NCBI GenBank assembly: GCA_013407085.1
Contig: JACCGJ010011163.1
Span: 1-64,000, forward strand
Source: Atriophallophorus winterbourni
Taxonomy: Eukaryota; Platyhelminthes; Trematoda; Plagiorchiida; Microphallidae
Length of the DNA: 64,000 bases
Direction: 5' to 3'
Shown: one piece after another, positions 55,440-64,000 of the stretch
How positions within the stretch are numbered: the stretch's first letter is position 1
Layout of the letters: every line of letters begins with the position of its first letter
The notes under the pieces: generated by a model
Told to the model about the DNA's origin: nothing
Databases searched by the model: none
Seen by the model: only the letters and a program-made list of their open reading frames with translations
Position numbers and translations under genes: made by a program

Positions 55440-55730
55440 GCGGGAAACTTCTGAATATTTGTCTGAGAAAACGGAATACACTGCCTACACGCGTATAGAC
55501 GGACCCACACTGCAGACTATTGTTTTTTTCAAACTTTCGCAAAAGCTCTAAATCTGAGGTATTTCACACAAGCGTTTGATTGCCATGTGCATATAAAAAG
55601 GAAAGGGTTTTCCAACCTCTCACATTATACTCTTCATCTAGGATTACTGTGTGATACTGTATTTGAACACCATGGTTTGCTGTACGAACTTAATTTGCAA
55701 TGACGTCAAAGTCAATATATGATTATCACT
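55440..55730. repeat. CR1 ORF2 fragment (minus) followed by a weak SINE-like copy
   Basis: 55440-55620 matches 61690-61870 of the CR1 on the minus strand (TTTGTCTGAGAAAACGG, CACGCGTATAGACGG, GTTTTCCAACCTC). 55630-55730 keeps ATTACTGTGTGATACTGTAT, TTGAACACCATGGTTTGCTG and TACGAAC of the SINE-like body. Confidence 0.55.
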
Positions 55731-56609
55731 TTACTACTGTTTCAGCACTCACTAAACACTATCGTACTGCTCCATCTAAAAGGGTAAACAATGTGAACTC
55801 ATTTGTGGATTGGAAGTCCAGTTTAACGAGAAACGGTAGACAGGAATGATCGGTTAGGACGACTTGAAGTTATGTATCTAGTATTTAGCACACAGCGACC
55901 ATTCTTCGTTGCACAATGGCGCAAATTAGAAGCATCTGTTGGCAGAATTTCGATTGTTATAGCTTGATTGCAAACAGATTAACGATCCGTGAAATGTGCC
56001 GCAAAGATGGATGAATCATCCACAGGTATGATTCTAGGTCTTGCCTCAACCAAGTGAACAAAGATTAGAAATCCGCAGTTCGACAGCGTCTAGACTTATG
56101 TTTTGGATTCGAAGAGATACTCGTTATTCAGGTACTATATGCTGCTCTAAGCATTTGAATATGGTTTTCAAACACGCTAAATAAATATTAAGAATATTTC
56201 GAAGGACTTGGTACTCATCAGTAGGCAGAAACAATATTGGAGATGCTAAATTTTAAAGCCAAAATCGCTGAAAGTCCTGTCAGTCAAAAATATCATTTAA
56301 CAGAAATCGTTTGGTGATTTCCATGTTGAATAAATGCGCGAGCTCTGCCATCAACGGGTCCTGATATGCACCGAAATGACACTCATAATCGTTAGCACTA
56401 AACTGGGTGCAACATGGATTAATCTTTTTGTAACTGCGAAAAAAACAATGACACCTAAGCTGAGTTCCATCATAATGTAGCGAGTGTGGTCAGAGGAAGG
56501 CCGGAAACCACTGCGTCAGGTCGCTGGCGCTGGCGAACATCTGGCCAATTATCACATTTTCGGGTCATTCCTTCATCATTAACCCCTTAACCACTTGCGT
56601 TGCACGCAC

Positions 56610-57265
56610 GTACAACGTTTGTGTCTCGCTTCATCCCTGAGGTCAACCTGTCCAACGCTAAGTGCGTTCACCCACGAATCCCACAACACAAGAGAAGCCG
56701 AAGTGATGTGTTGCTCACATCCCCGAACTTTGGTCATCCATAAGCGCCTTGAGGGTTTGACCACGAATCACTATGTGATTCTGTGTTTGAACATCGCGGT
56801 TTGTTGTACGAACCCTATGCAACAGTGGCATTCAAGTATAACTTTGTTTACAAGAGAAGCCGCCCAAGACAAATATCGAAACACACACCTATCTTATGTA
56901 GGCAAAACAAACAATCACAACGGTGATCTTCAACATGTCTGTCCCGGTTGTCACTTCGTTTTGATTTGTCAGCCGATTTCGTGCCAACCGGTACACATCA
57001 CACACAGGGATGGTTTGACCGACATTGACGTATTGTATACCGTTCGATTACGGCTGGCGTTGTCCATATTCTCATACATTCGAAGGTGTTTTCGCTCAAA
57101 CCGTTCGAATGCACTCAATCCAAAACCCAAACTAGTACGAGTTCGCAATGGTCGTAGTCGATCTTTTCGGCGCCTCTTGCTTTTGTGTTTTGCCAGAGGG
57201 TAGAGTTCTCCATATCATTCAACATCTCGTGATTAGCGCTCATCGCTAATGCACCATCACAATTA
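56610..57265. repeat. Dispersed repeat pair, copy Y, split by a SINE-like insertion
   Basis: Homologous to 48110-48640. It is interrupted at 56701-56849 by the SINE-like element with a 13-bp duplication. On the minus strand the frame starting MSANHEMLNDMENSTLWQN is shorter than in copy X. Both copies being ~500 bp with similar ends suggests an LTR or a small non-autonomous element. Confidence 0.5.
56701..56849. mobile_element. SINE-like element (149 bp) with perfect 13-bp TSD
   Basis: Flanked by ACAAGAGAAGCCG at 56688-56700 and 56850-56862. It contains TGTGTTGCTCACATCCCC, TTTGGTCATCCATAAGCGCC, GAATCACTATGTGATTCTGT and GGTTTGTTGTACGAACCC (an imperfect hairpin), ending AACTTTGTTT. Copies: 47143-47301, and diverged ones at 49905-49990, 48980-49085 and 55630-55730. 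At 49905-50155 the same body is joined to a tRNA-like head. Confidence 0.8.
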
Positions 57266-58639
57266 TAGTACTGCTCTTCGCCTCTTGTAAGGCCGAACAA
57301 TATCGTAGTTTTTCTGAGTGCAACAAAAACCTTCGCTGAATTAAATCAACTTTTCGGTCGATAAAAAAATCCGCTAGAATTGAGTATTTGATCGACGTTT
57401 CAAACTAAATATCGACCGATCACTTTGTTCGAGAACAGTGAAGAGTCAGCTGGACAGAAGTCATAGTTTAGGCTTGTCGCTAAATGACTTCCACACCGGT
57501 ACGACACAAACAGCTCAGATATATCGTGTACTGCATATAGAACTGAACCCTACAGATCAATCGTTAATTCAGAATCGAAAGGCATAGTCATAGAAAGCGC
57601 TAAAGACGAGTGACGCAGACATTCAACAGTCCGTTGTGCCTTGGAATTCATTAACCGCGTGTACGTCGATTTACTTCCGATTGACATTCTTTGGAATAAC
57701 ATCCTCATAGATATATATCAGCTAGCATCTTGTACTGACACTGCCATAGTCGTTCGCCCCATTCCTGCAACTCCAATACTGCTTTCCGTTACGGAATCCC
57801 GGATTCTGGGAAGCCACCTTGCGTGCAATGAAACCACACGGGCGAAGGCATACGACAGTCTTTAAGAATGTATTCTTAATCATATAAGCTGCGCTATACA
57901 AGCTAACCGCTGGGGGCGTTGGCTAACTTGAAATTTTATAATATGGCATCAATCAGTGTTAAAATCTCGTTCTAACGTTACTGGAAACCGCAAGTGATAT
58001 GAATTATTTGACTCGGAGAGAAGAGATCATTGCCGGGTAAAACTGATTAGGTTACTTGGTGAGTAAACCTATGCTTGCTCGGCAATTATACAACAACTGG
58101 CGATTCCAACAAACAATAATAATGGACTCCAAATATATTGAACATTCCAGGCAGGTCGCGCCGGGAATCCCGGCCACAGAGATGCGCTTCTCAGAACGAG
58201 CTAACTTGTTTAAATCTAAACTGACACAGCGAAACGCAAACATAAAGAAAGCTTTTGATTTGACTCACCAAGGGACGAAAGGTTTTTTCCGTGGTCGTGA
58301 ACCTGTGGGTTGAAGTGAGGTAAAAATCTGGTAAACAAAATCAAAGACCTCAAGTAGGTCAGTAAGATATCGTTTGCTGAAACGTACTGACACTGACAGC
58401 CAAATTATCCAAATACTTATGTTTACAAACAAGCCGTATAATGAGTTCAAAAATCCCTTGTGTTTAGTTATGTGTTTGCTTCGATCTTACCTTAATACGG
58501 TTTCACACATCAGGGCTGTACAGCCCTTATCCAGTCGATTTTAAGCGGATCACACAGTTCTTGGTGGTGTGCCAACAACACAGAATCGGTCTCATTGCGG
58601 CAGGCTTAAAAACACTCAAGCGTTCGTAACACAATGCGG

Positions 58640-59160
58640 TTCCAAGGTTGTCACAGCCGGGGGCGGCAGTGAGGATGATCACCCACTGTCTATAACATGC
58701 TCCCATATGGCGTGCGTCTCAAACAGCCTCTGACAACCAAAGCCCAGCTCCTGGCCTGCACGTGGCGGAACTGCTTCTACTGACAGGAGAAGGGGCGAAG
58801 GCGGATGACTGGCGCCTCAAAACCAGTTTGCTCCGGGTAGATGGAGCTCGTCCGCCTGGGAGGGCAGTCCATCTAAGGGAAGGAAACAACCTTATTCCAA
58901 ACCTCCCGCTGCCTTGCGGCAATACCGATTGCGGGAAAAGGCTTTTCGGGAGTGAACCATGAGGAAAATCTTGCTGGCCTTGGACGTTTGCCCCGGTCGT
59001 GCAAAGGCTATAGAGGCGCAGAACCCTCCAAATAGGTCACCGGCTCTCGTGAAGGAAAAAACCGCTGCCTTGCGGGTAGACTTTTGAGTCAAAGGCTCGG
59101 GTGGGGATCCCCTAATCCAACCCCCTACTTCGCTATGGCAACCGTGTAGTATGGTCGTCC
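58640..59160 (+). repeat. RTE 5'-UTR-like segment
   Basis: GC-rich plus-strand block with the same order as 19808-20270: GCAGTGAGGATGATCACCCA, TGCTCCCATATGGCGTGCGT, CGGGTAGATGGAGCTCGTC, CTAAGGGAAGGAAAC, GGGAAAAGGCTTTTCGGGAG, GGTCGTGCAAAGGCTATAGA. It then has an extra GC-rich end (CTCGGGTGGGGATCCCCTAA). No endonuclease follows, so it is a 3'-truncated or non-autonomous copy. Confidence 0.7.
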
Positions 59161-59249
59161 TTCCAAGAAAAAACCTGACCTACCTTGTTTCAAATCATGT
59201 ACCCTCTTCATGGTAACTTGTTGGCACTCGTCTAAAGACTTGTGTAATA

Positions 59250-59455
59250 ATACTAATAATAAACACGGCAAAAACCCCTTACCATTTTGGTCGCTTTGCG
59301 ATCAATCCTCTCATGAAGCGCGATTTCCTGAACACACCATGACTCCCGAGTAGCTTGGATATGGAAAGCGGCAAACCGTCCGAAAACGCGTAAGATTAAG
59401 CCACTTACGCTCTTTAAACCATAAATCTTGAACATTGAATCTTGAAAAAACTGAC
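59250..59455. repeat. CR1 fragments: post-RT piece (minus) and 3' end (plus)
   Basis: The minus strand gives HERIDRKATKMVRGF, the ..ER(V/I)QR(R/K)ATK.V.GL.. block of CR1. The last bases, CTTTAAACCATAAATCTTGA and ACATTGAATCTTGAA, are a CR1 3' end on the plus strand. Confidence 0.5.
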
Positions 59456-59678
59456 TGTCCTTTGCGTTTCATTAATTCTGCTACATCAATCATGGGTAAG
59501 TCCGTAACCAAAGCTGAGCAGGGAAATAACCAAACCTACACACAATGCTGTAGAAAAGTAGGCACACGTCTGTGCAATATCAATGTAACTACACAAGCCA
59601 GATGCAAGCAGGTTTCTCAGCATCATCAGCAAAATCATGACGACGATAGATATACAAAAGCGCAAATCCAACTCACAC

Positions 59679-59889
59679 AAGTGACCTGTTGAGCATCGAT
59701 CGTAGCGGACCCATTTGGCGGAGAAGCAACCGTCCAAGTGGTCTCTACCCCTTGCACCGGGTCCATGTACCCGTGCTTCAGTGAGCTGGAGATTTCACCC
59801 ACCACCACTTTCAACCAATGACACAGATTCACCACTGCCAAGTGGGTGAACGCTGTGCGGACCGCGAATTCATGCACGTGGACCAAAAC
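59679..59889 (-). CDS. Otopetrin-family proton channel, upstream exon
   Basis: The acceptor is strong: CTCTCTCTCTCCTCCACAG ending at 59890. The exon starts in phase 0 with VLVHVHEFAVRTAFTHLAVV, then NLCHWLKVVVGEISSSLKHG. R.A(F/L)(T/M)H....NLC.W.(R/K).(V)..E is the fifth membrane segment region of otopetrins. It then codes DPVQGVETTWTVASPPNGSA. Two donors overlap: T|GTGTGA (exon end 59679), which gives the phase needed by the 54439 exon, and TGT|GTGAGT (end 59677), which is the better consensus but one phase off. I give the phase-compatible end. Upstream exons (TM1-4) are not found within the window. Confidence 0.75.
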
Positions 59890-59934
59890 CTGTGGAGGAG
59901 AGAGAGAGTCATGATTGAAGCTGACAAACATAAA

Positions 59935-60955
59935 ACCAAAATAACAGAAACAGGTTCTTGCAATTTTTCAATAGTCACTATGGCTCATTAATACGAAACG
60001 GTAAATCGTCCTCTGGACAGGATATTAGTCAGTCGTCATTATTTTCTGCTTATTAACTGTGCATGTTTTACAATTGAGTATGTGAATGAAAGAGGCAATC
60101 ACATTTTCCTAAAAATACGCAACCACAAGGTGATTCAAACTTGGAATCTTCGTTTGAAGACCGGACGTTCCAAACCACTAGGCCCACGCGGTGACGAGGT
60201 TAGAGGCAGAAAAAGCGATCGGTTTAAACTGCATTGCAGAAATCTATTTTTGGAGCTAAAACTTACCGTTTCCGCTTGATGAGTGCAACCCTCTTGAAGA
60301 GGTTCTTAACGTTTGAATGTTGGTCCAATTATGTTAGCACACATGCAGACAAAGATTCGATGTGCGGATATGTGCAGTTTGGCCAAACGAAACCTTCGAT
60401 GTCTAAATCATCCCGTTAATGCTACAATGTTCAGGAAATGTGATGTGACTCTCTTCATTTGATGAACACAAACCGTGTGACACCGGTCGTGGGTTGTAAG
60501 CGACGACATTTATCACAATGTAATAAATCCCACCACTCATAGACCCAGCTCACAAGTGAAATTTTCACTGCACGCAGTTTTGATGATTTGCACAAACGCC
60601 GAGTGGCGGGAAAAACGTTTGGTTGACGAGCTGACTGTGAAGGTGAACTCTTTGCATAATCGATAGCGGTAACTGTCCAAGTCGGATGACTGTGGTTATT
60701 ACACGGGTTGGTATTTGAAATGATGCAGCACTAATAGGGACCTCTTTGCAATTGACAATGCCACAAAACGGATAATGAACTCGGTCTCATAACGATAGTT
60801 TAGAGATAGTAGACTGATGTCCACTGTGATGGTGGACGCCTCACAAGCATGCATATTCGAGCAGATTACATGTAAGGTAGCCGTCGACTGCGAAGATAAG
60901 CGCTGCCGATTGTACTGTGATAGGTAGGCCGTTTATATATATTTGAAACTAGAGT
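59935..60955. other. No gene recognised; otopetrin intron or 5' side
   Basis: The frames at 60082-60279 and 60234-60419 (plus) are not recognised. No further otopetrin exon was seen. Confidence 0.4.
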
Positions 60956-60959
60956 GGAA

Positions 60960-63900
60960 CGAGGACCAACACAGATTCAAGATTTATGGTGAAAAAAATC
61001 AAATGGCTGTACAATACTATAGGATATAAGTAAAAAATTAAACAAATAGTTACTTTAATGTTTGCATCTACGTGCTTCAAAGGAGAAGCAAAAGTAATTC
61101 TAATTGTGACATGGAGGGAGGAAATTTCGACCGGAAAAATCTGTTTAGGTAATTTGTTTTTCGAAGTATGTGAGTGTAATAAGGAATCACTCAGGGATTT
61201 CAGTAAACTAGGGCCAACAAAGTATTATTCAACATAAAAAATCGAAACATTTGTTTGAAGACCAATTCGTTTGACGAGGAAACGATTTCCGGCGGTAAGC
61301 TGTTCCGCAAAAATCATACACGGAATGCGTAAAAGTTGCGGCGACAGTTTAATCGAGAACGTGGGATTTGAAGGGTCAGATTGTGACTGTGGGTATGGAG
61401 ATTGGAACCAATTGCAAAAACATGTCTGAGTGGGTGGGACCCCGTATGGATTATTCGGTATGTCAGGATAAGATCCGCTCAGATGCACCTGCGCTCGAGA
61501 GTACACAATCCGAGTCGAGTCAGTCGCTGCTGAAAGGGCAGATTATGCAATCCAATAATCATTTTAGTTGCCTTGTGATGAATCCTTTCGAGGAGCGAGA
61601 TGTCTTTTTACATCCATGGTTTCAAAGCTTGTACTGTATAGTCCACAACTGCATGTTTTTATGTATTGAGTATCTTTGACAAGGAGTGCGGTGGAAAACA
61701 TCCGAAAATTTGTCTGAGTAAGCCGGGTACGCTGCATGCACGCTTATATACAGCCTCGCACTGCAAGCTGTATTTCACAGTTCCGCACACCTAGATACCA
61801 AGATCTTTCTGCGATATACTCCGCTCAAGCGTGTGAGTGTCAAGTATGTATGAGAAACGGTTTCCAAACTTGCAACATTTTACGCATTAGGAATTTGAAG
61901 GGCAGCCTGTTTTGAATTGACCACTGGTGCAGCTTATTTAAGTCTGCTTGTAAAACTAGGCAATTTTCAACAAAGTTCACCTTCGTCCAAATTTTTACAT
62001 CGTCCGCGAAATGAACAAGTTTACATCGCACCAGTTTCAGTAGATCATTTATACATATTAGGCACAGAATTGGACCGAGTAGTGAACCTTGTGGGACACC
62101 GCTCGTGGCTTCAATAATTCGGTAAATTTCGCTATTTATTCTTACTTTCGCTTTGCGTTCAGACAGGTAACTTTTGAACCATGTTAGTAGATTTAAAGTG
62201 ACGCAAACATCCTGCAGTTTTTGAAGTAGTAAGGAGTGATGAACTCGATCGAAAACTTTAGATATATTTGAGTAACAAGCATGTACAGAACTCTCTTCGT
62301 CTAGTGCGTGCTTCCAATCGTTTAGAGTCGAGAGCAAGCTAGACGAGTATGAGTGTTTTTCTAAATCCATGTTGTATCTGAGAAAGAATATAATGACTTT
62401 CGAAGTGCCTGATAAGACTTTCACACACCAAGTGTTTCAATACTTTAGAAACCACTAAAATGAGCGTCACAGGGTGGTAATTGGCTGGATCCGAAAGAAC
62501 TCCACCTTTGTAGACTGGTGTAATAAACCGGTTTTCCAGTCAGCTGGCACAATTCCCGTATTTAGTGTGTGTTAAAATAAATCAGATAGTGGGCTGCAAA
62601 ACTCCAACTCACATGACTTCAGAATAGCCGGAGTTATTCCGTCTCCCCCCGGAGATTTGTTAACCTTAAGCCTGAATAAATGCATTCTCACAGCCGTAGG
62701 ATTCACATAAACATCACTTAGGCTTTCCACCTCTATTGAACGTGCAGATATGTTGGCAGAAACTCATCCTGTGGACAAAAGACTTGCGCATAAAATGTTT
62801 TTAGGGTATCAGCTGTATCCATGGCATTATCTGTCAATCCGTCCGCTGACAGAATAGGAAAAACTCCCCGTTTAACCTTTGTCGCTTTGTTTACGATCGT
62901 GTATCTTAGAGTATCTTAGAATGTCGTTCCATCTGGTCTATTTGCGTTCAATGATAGTATTACTTGTATTCGGGAATTAAGGACGTCACCTTGTTTCGGA
63001 CATTTCGAAAATGTTCACATGTTACGTCTGTTCGAGTGATCCTGTGTATAGTCCATGCCGAATTTCGCATGGTTATCCACTTTCGATTGCGGCGGTATAG
63101 TTTGAAACAAAATGTTCTTGCTTTTCTTTTTGAAGTATAAGCTGAGTTTTGGTCTATTTTCATACCGATGTATCTTAAAAAGCTGAAAAAGTGAGATTCT
63201 GCATCCAAAAGATCGAGATGCGTCTATTCTAACATCTCGAGTGCTTCGCAAAAGCCACATTAATCGACCCTGTGATGAGTGTGACGTCATTAGATGCCAT
63301 CCTGGCGCTGCACACAATTTCGAAGAGCAATACGAGGTGGTCACTTAGCCCCAGAGAACTAGGATACTGAACTGACTCGATTGCTGTTGTTTCGGATGCG
63401 ATATTCAAATCTAGAATTGAAGATTCATCGGGGCCTCTCTGTTAAGTGAAGGAATTTACGTGGTTGCATAAGGGAAAGATATTAATCATCTCGCGGGATT
63501 GGTACTCAAGTGATTGCTGCGGGTTCAATCTTTCGGTGTGAAGCTGGGGAAGGTTGAAATCACTCATTATGAGCAATTGGGTTCCACTCAGATTTCCAGC
63601 GTCACACTTCATTTCTAGAAACATTTCGTTATGGGCATCATTTGAGGTGGGTGAGCGGTAAATTAAATCAACGATGCAGTTCTCTCCCGATTCCGGGCGC
63701 AAGCTACACCACACGGTATCCTTCAGCTCCAACGATGTATCAAAAACAGTTGTACAGTGGAGACGCTCGTGGTAATACACAGCTACTCCACCACCTGTTC
63801 TTGAGTGGTCTCGCCAAAGCAGGAGCATGTTGGGAATTGCCAGCAAGCAATCATTAACCTGATCGTTGAACCACGTCTCGGTTACAGCAATAATGTCTGT

Positions 63901-64000
63901 AGAAAATTGATTGCTGAAATGAGTTAATTCAGCTATTTTGTTCCGCAAACACTGCGCATTTGTGTATAAACAGTTAATACTGGTTTTGGTAAGTAGCGAT
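60960..64000 (-). pseudogene. CR1-type LINE ORF2, nearly whole, running off the window
   Basis: Minus strand, right to left. Endonuclease at 64000-63440: LYTNAQCLRNKIAELTHFSN, DIIAVTETWFNDQVND (catalytic Glu), LLLWRDHSRTGGGVAVYYHE, TVWCSLRPESGENCIVDLIY, LLIMSDFNLPQL (D.N pair). Linker 63440-62430 with many breaks. RT 62424-61840: DEESSVHACYSNISKVFDRV, HHSLLLQKLQDV, EATSGVPQGSLLGPILCLIC, INDLLKLVRCKLVHFADDVK (FADD intact), LQADLNKLHQWSIQNRLPF. C-terminal remains lie to ~61190, in several frames (SRLNCRRNF.. area at 61330). The 3' UTR ends ATTTTTTTCACCATAAATCT, TGAATCTG at ~60965. Frame breaks make it inactive. Confidence 0.85.

Larger units (their letters stand above)
54440..59676 (-). other. 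Otopetrin intron (5.2 kb) with repeats
   Basis: A large intron between exons at 59889 and 54439. Inside are a CR1 fragment (55440-55625), the X/Y repeat copy Y with a SINE-like insertion (56610-57265), a 5'-UTR-like RTE fragment (58640-59160) and CR1 pieces (59250-59455). 54475-55190 and 57270-58640 hold no gene I can support; the frame at 58056-58313 (plus) looks protein-like but is not recognised. A short undetected otopetrin exon could lie here. Confidence 0.6.

Noticed and set aside
56689..56862. The repeated ACAAGAGAAGCCG as a tandem repeat
   Set aside because: Only two copies, at the exact ends of the SINE-like insert; it is a target-site duplication.
58056..58313. 85-codon plus-strand ORF ending in FDLTHQGTKGFFRGREP
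   Set aside because: It reads like protein, but lies in the intron of the opposite-strand otopetrin gene, has no clear splice sites and no family I can name.

Overview
This is a eukaryotic, metazoan genomic window, most likely from a parasitic flatworm (a digenean fluke). The evidence is a CsRn1-type Ty3/Gypsy element with a Trp-tRNA-like primer site, many degenerate CR1 and RTE-clade LINEs, a Penelope-like fragment, hammerhead-ribozyme-like motifs, and long introns packed with repeats. The species cannot be named from the sequence. There is no bacterial gene organisation, CRISPR array or operon.

Host genes. Two loci are convincing. A polyubiquitin gene (31063-31977, +) is intronless in its coding part, encodes four perfect 76-residue ubiquitin units and stops directly after the last Gly-Gly. 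Three minus-strand exons (59889-59679, 54439-54014, 51419-50590) encode the C-terminal part of an otopetrin-family proton channel, with repeat-bearing introns. Weaker evidence supports two phase-compatible plus-strand exons (15367-15594 and 18380-18612) that together would give a membrane segment followed by a coiled coil, and one exon-like membrane-segment ORF at 23757-23907.

Layout. 1-9 kb is a nested retrotransposon pile: a CR1 5' part (minus), a CR1 ORF2 (plus) split by a solo LTR, a Gypsy integrase with its 3' LTR (plus), and a Gypsy 5' half (LTR, primer site, gag, protease, start of RT; minus) that is interrupted by an RTE fragment and runs in frame into a CR1 copy. 9-26 kb holds LINE 3' ends, copies of a structured ~240-bp repeat, a non-autonomous RTE derivative and the candidate exons. 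26-31 kb is degenerate LINE sequence up to the polyubiquitin gene. 34.0-37.4 kb is a nearly complete RTE element (minus). 37.4-48.6 kb holds Penelope and CR1 copies, a foldback hairpin, a SINE-like insertion and the best hammerhead motif. 49-60 kb is the otopetrin gene region with tRNA-like and SINE-like repeats. 61-64 kb is a further CR1 ORF2 (minus) running off the window.

Functionally the window is two ordinary host genes in a landscape shaped by retrotransposition. Most mobile elements carry frameshifts or stops and are dead. Several insertions keep clear target-site duplications, so the order of nesting can be read. The items most worth following up are the hammerhead-like ribozyme family, the small non-autonomous elements, and the unidentified plus-strand exons.
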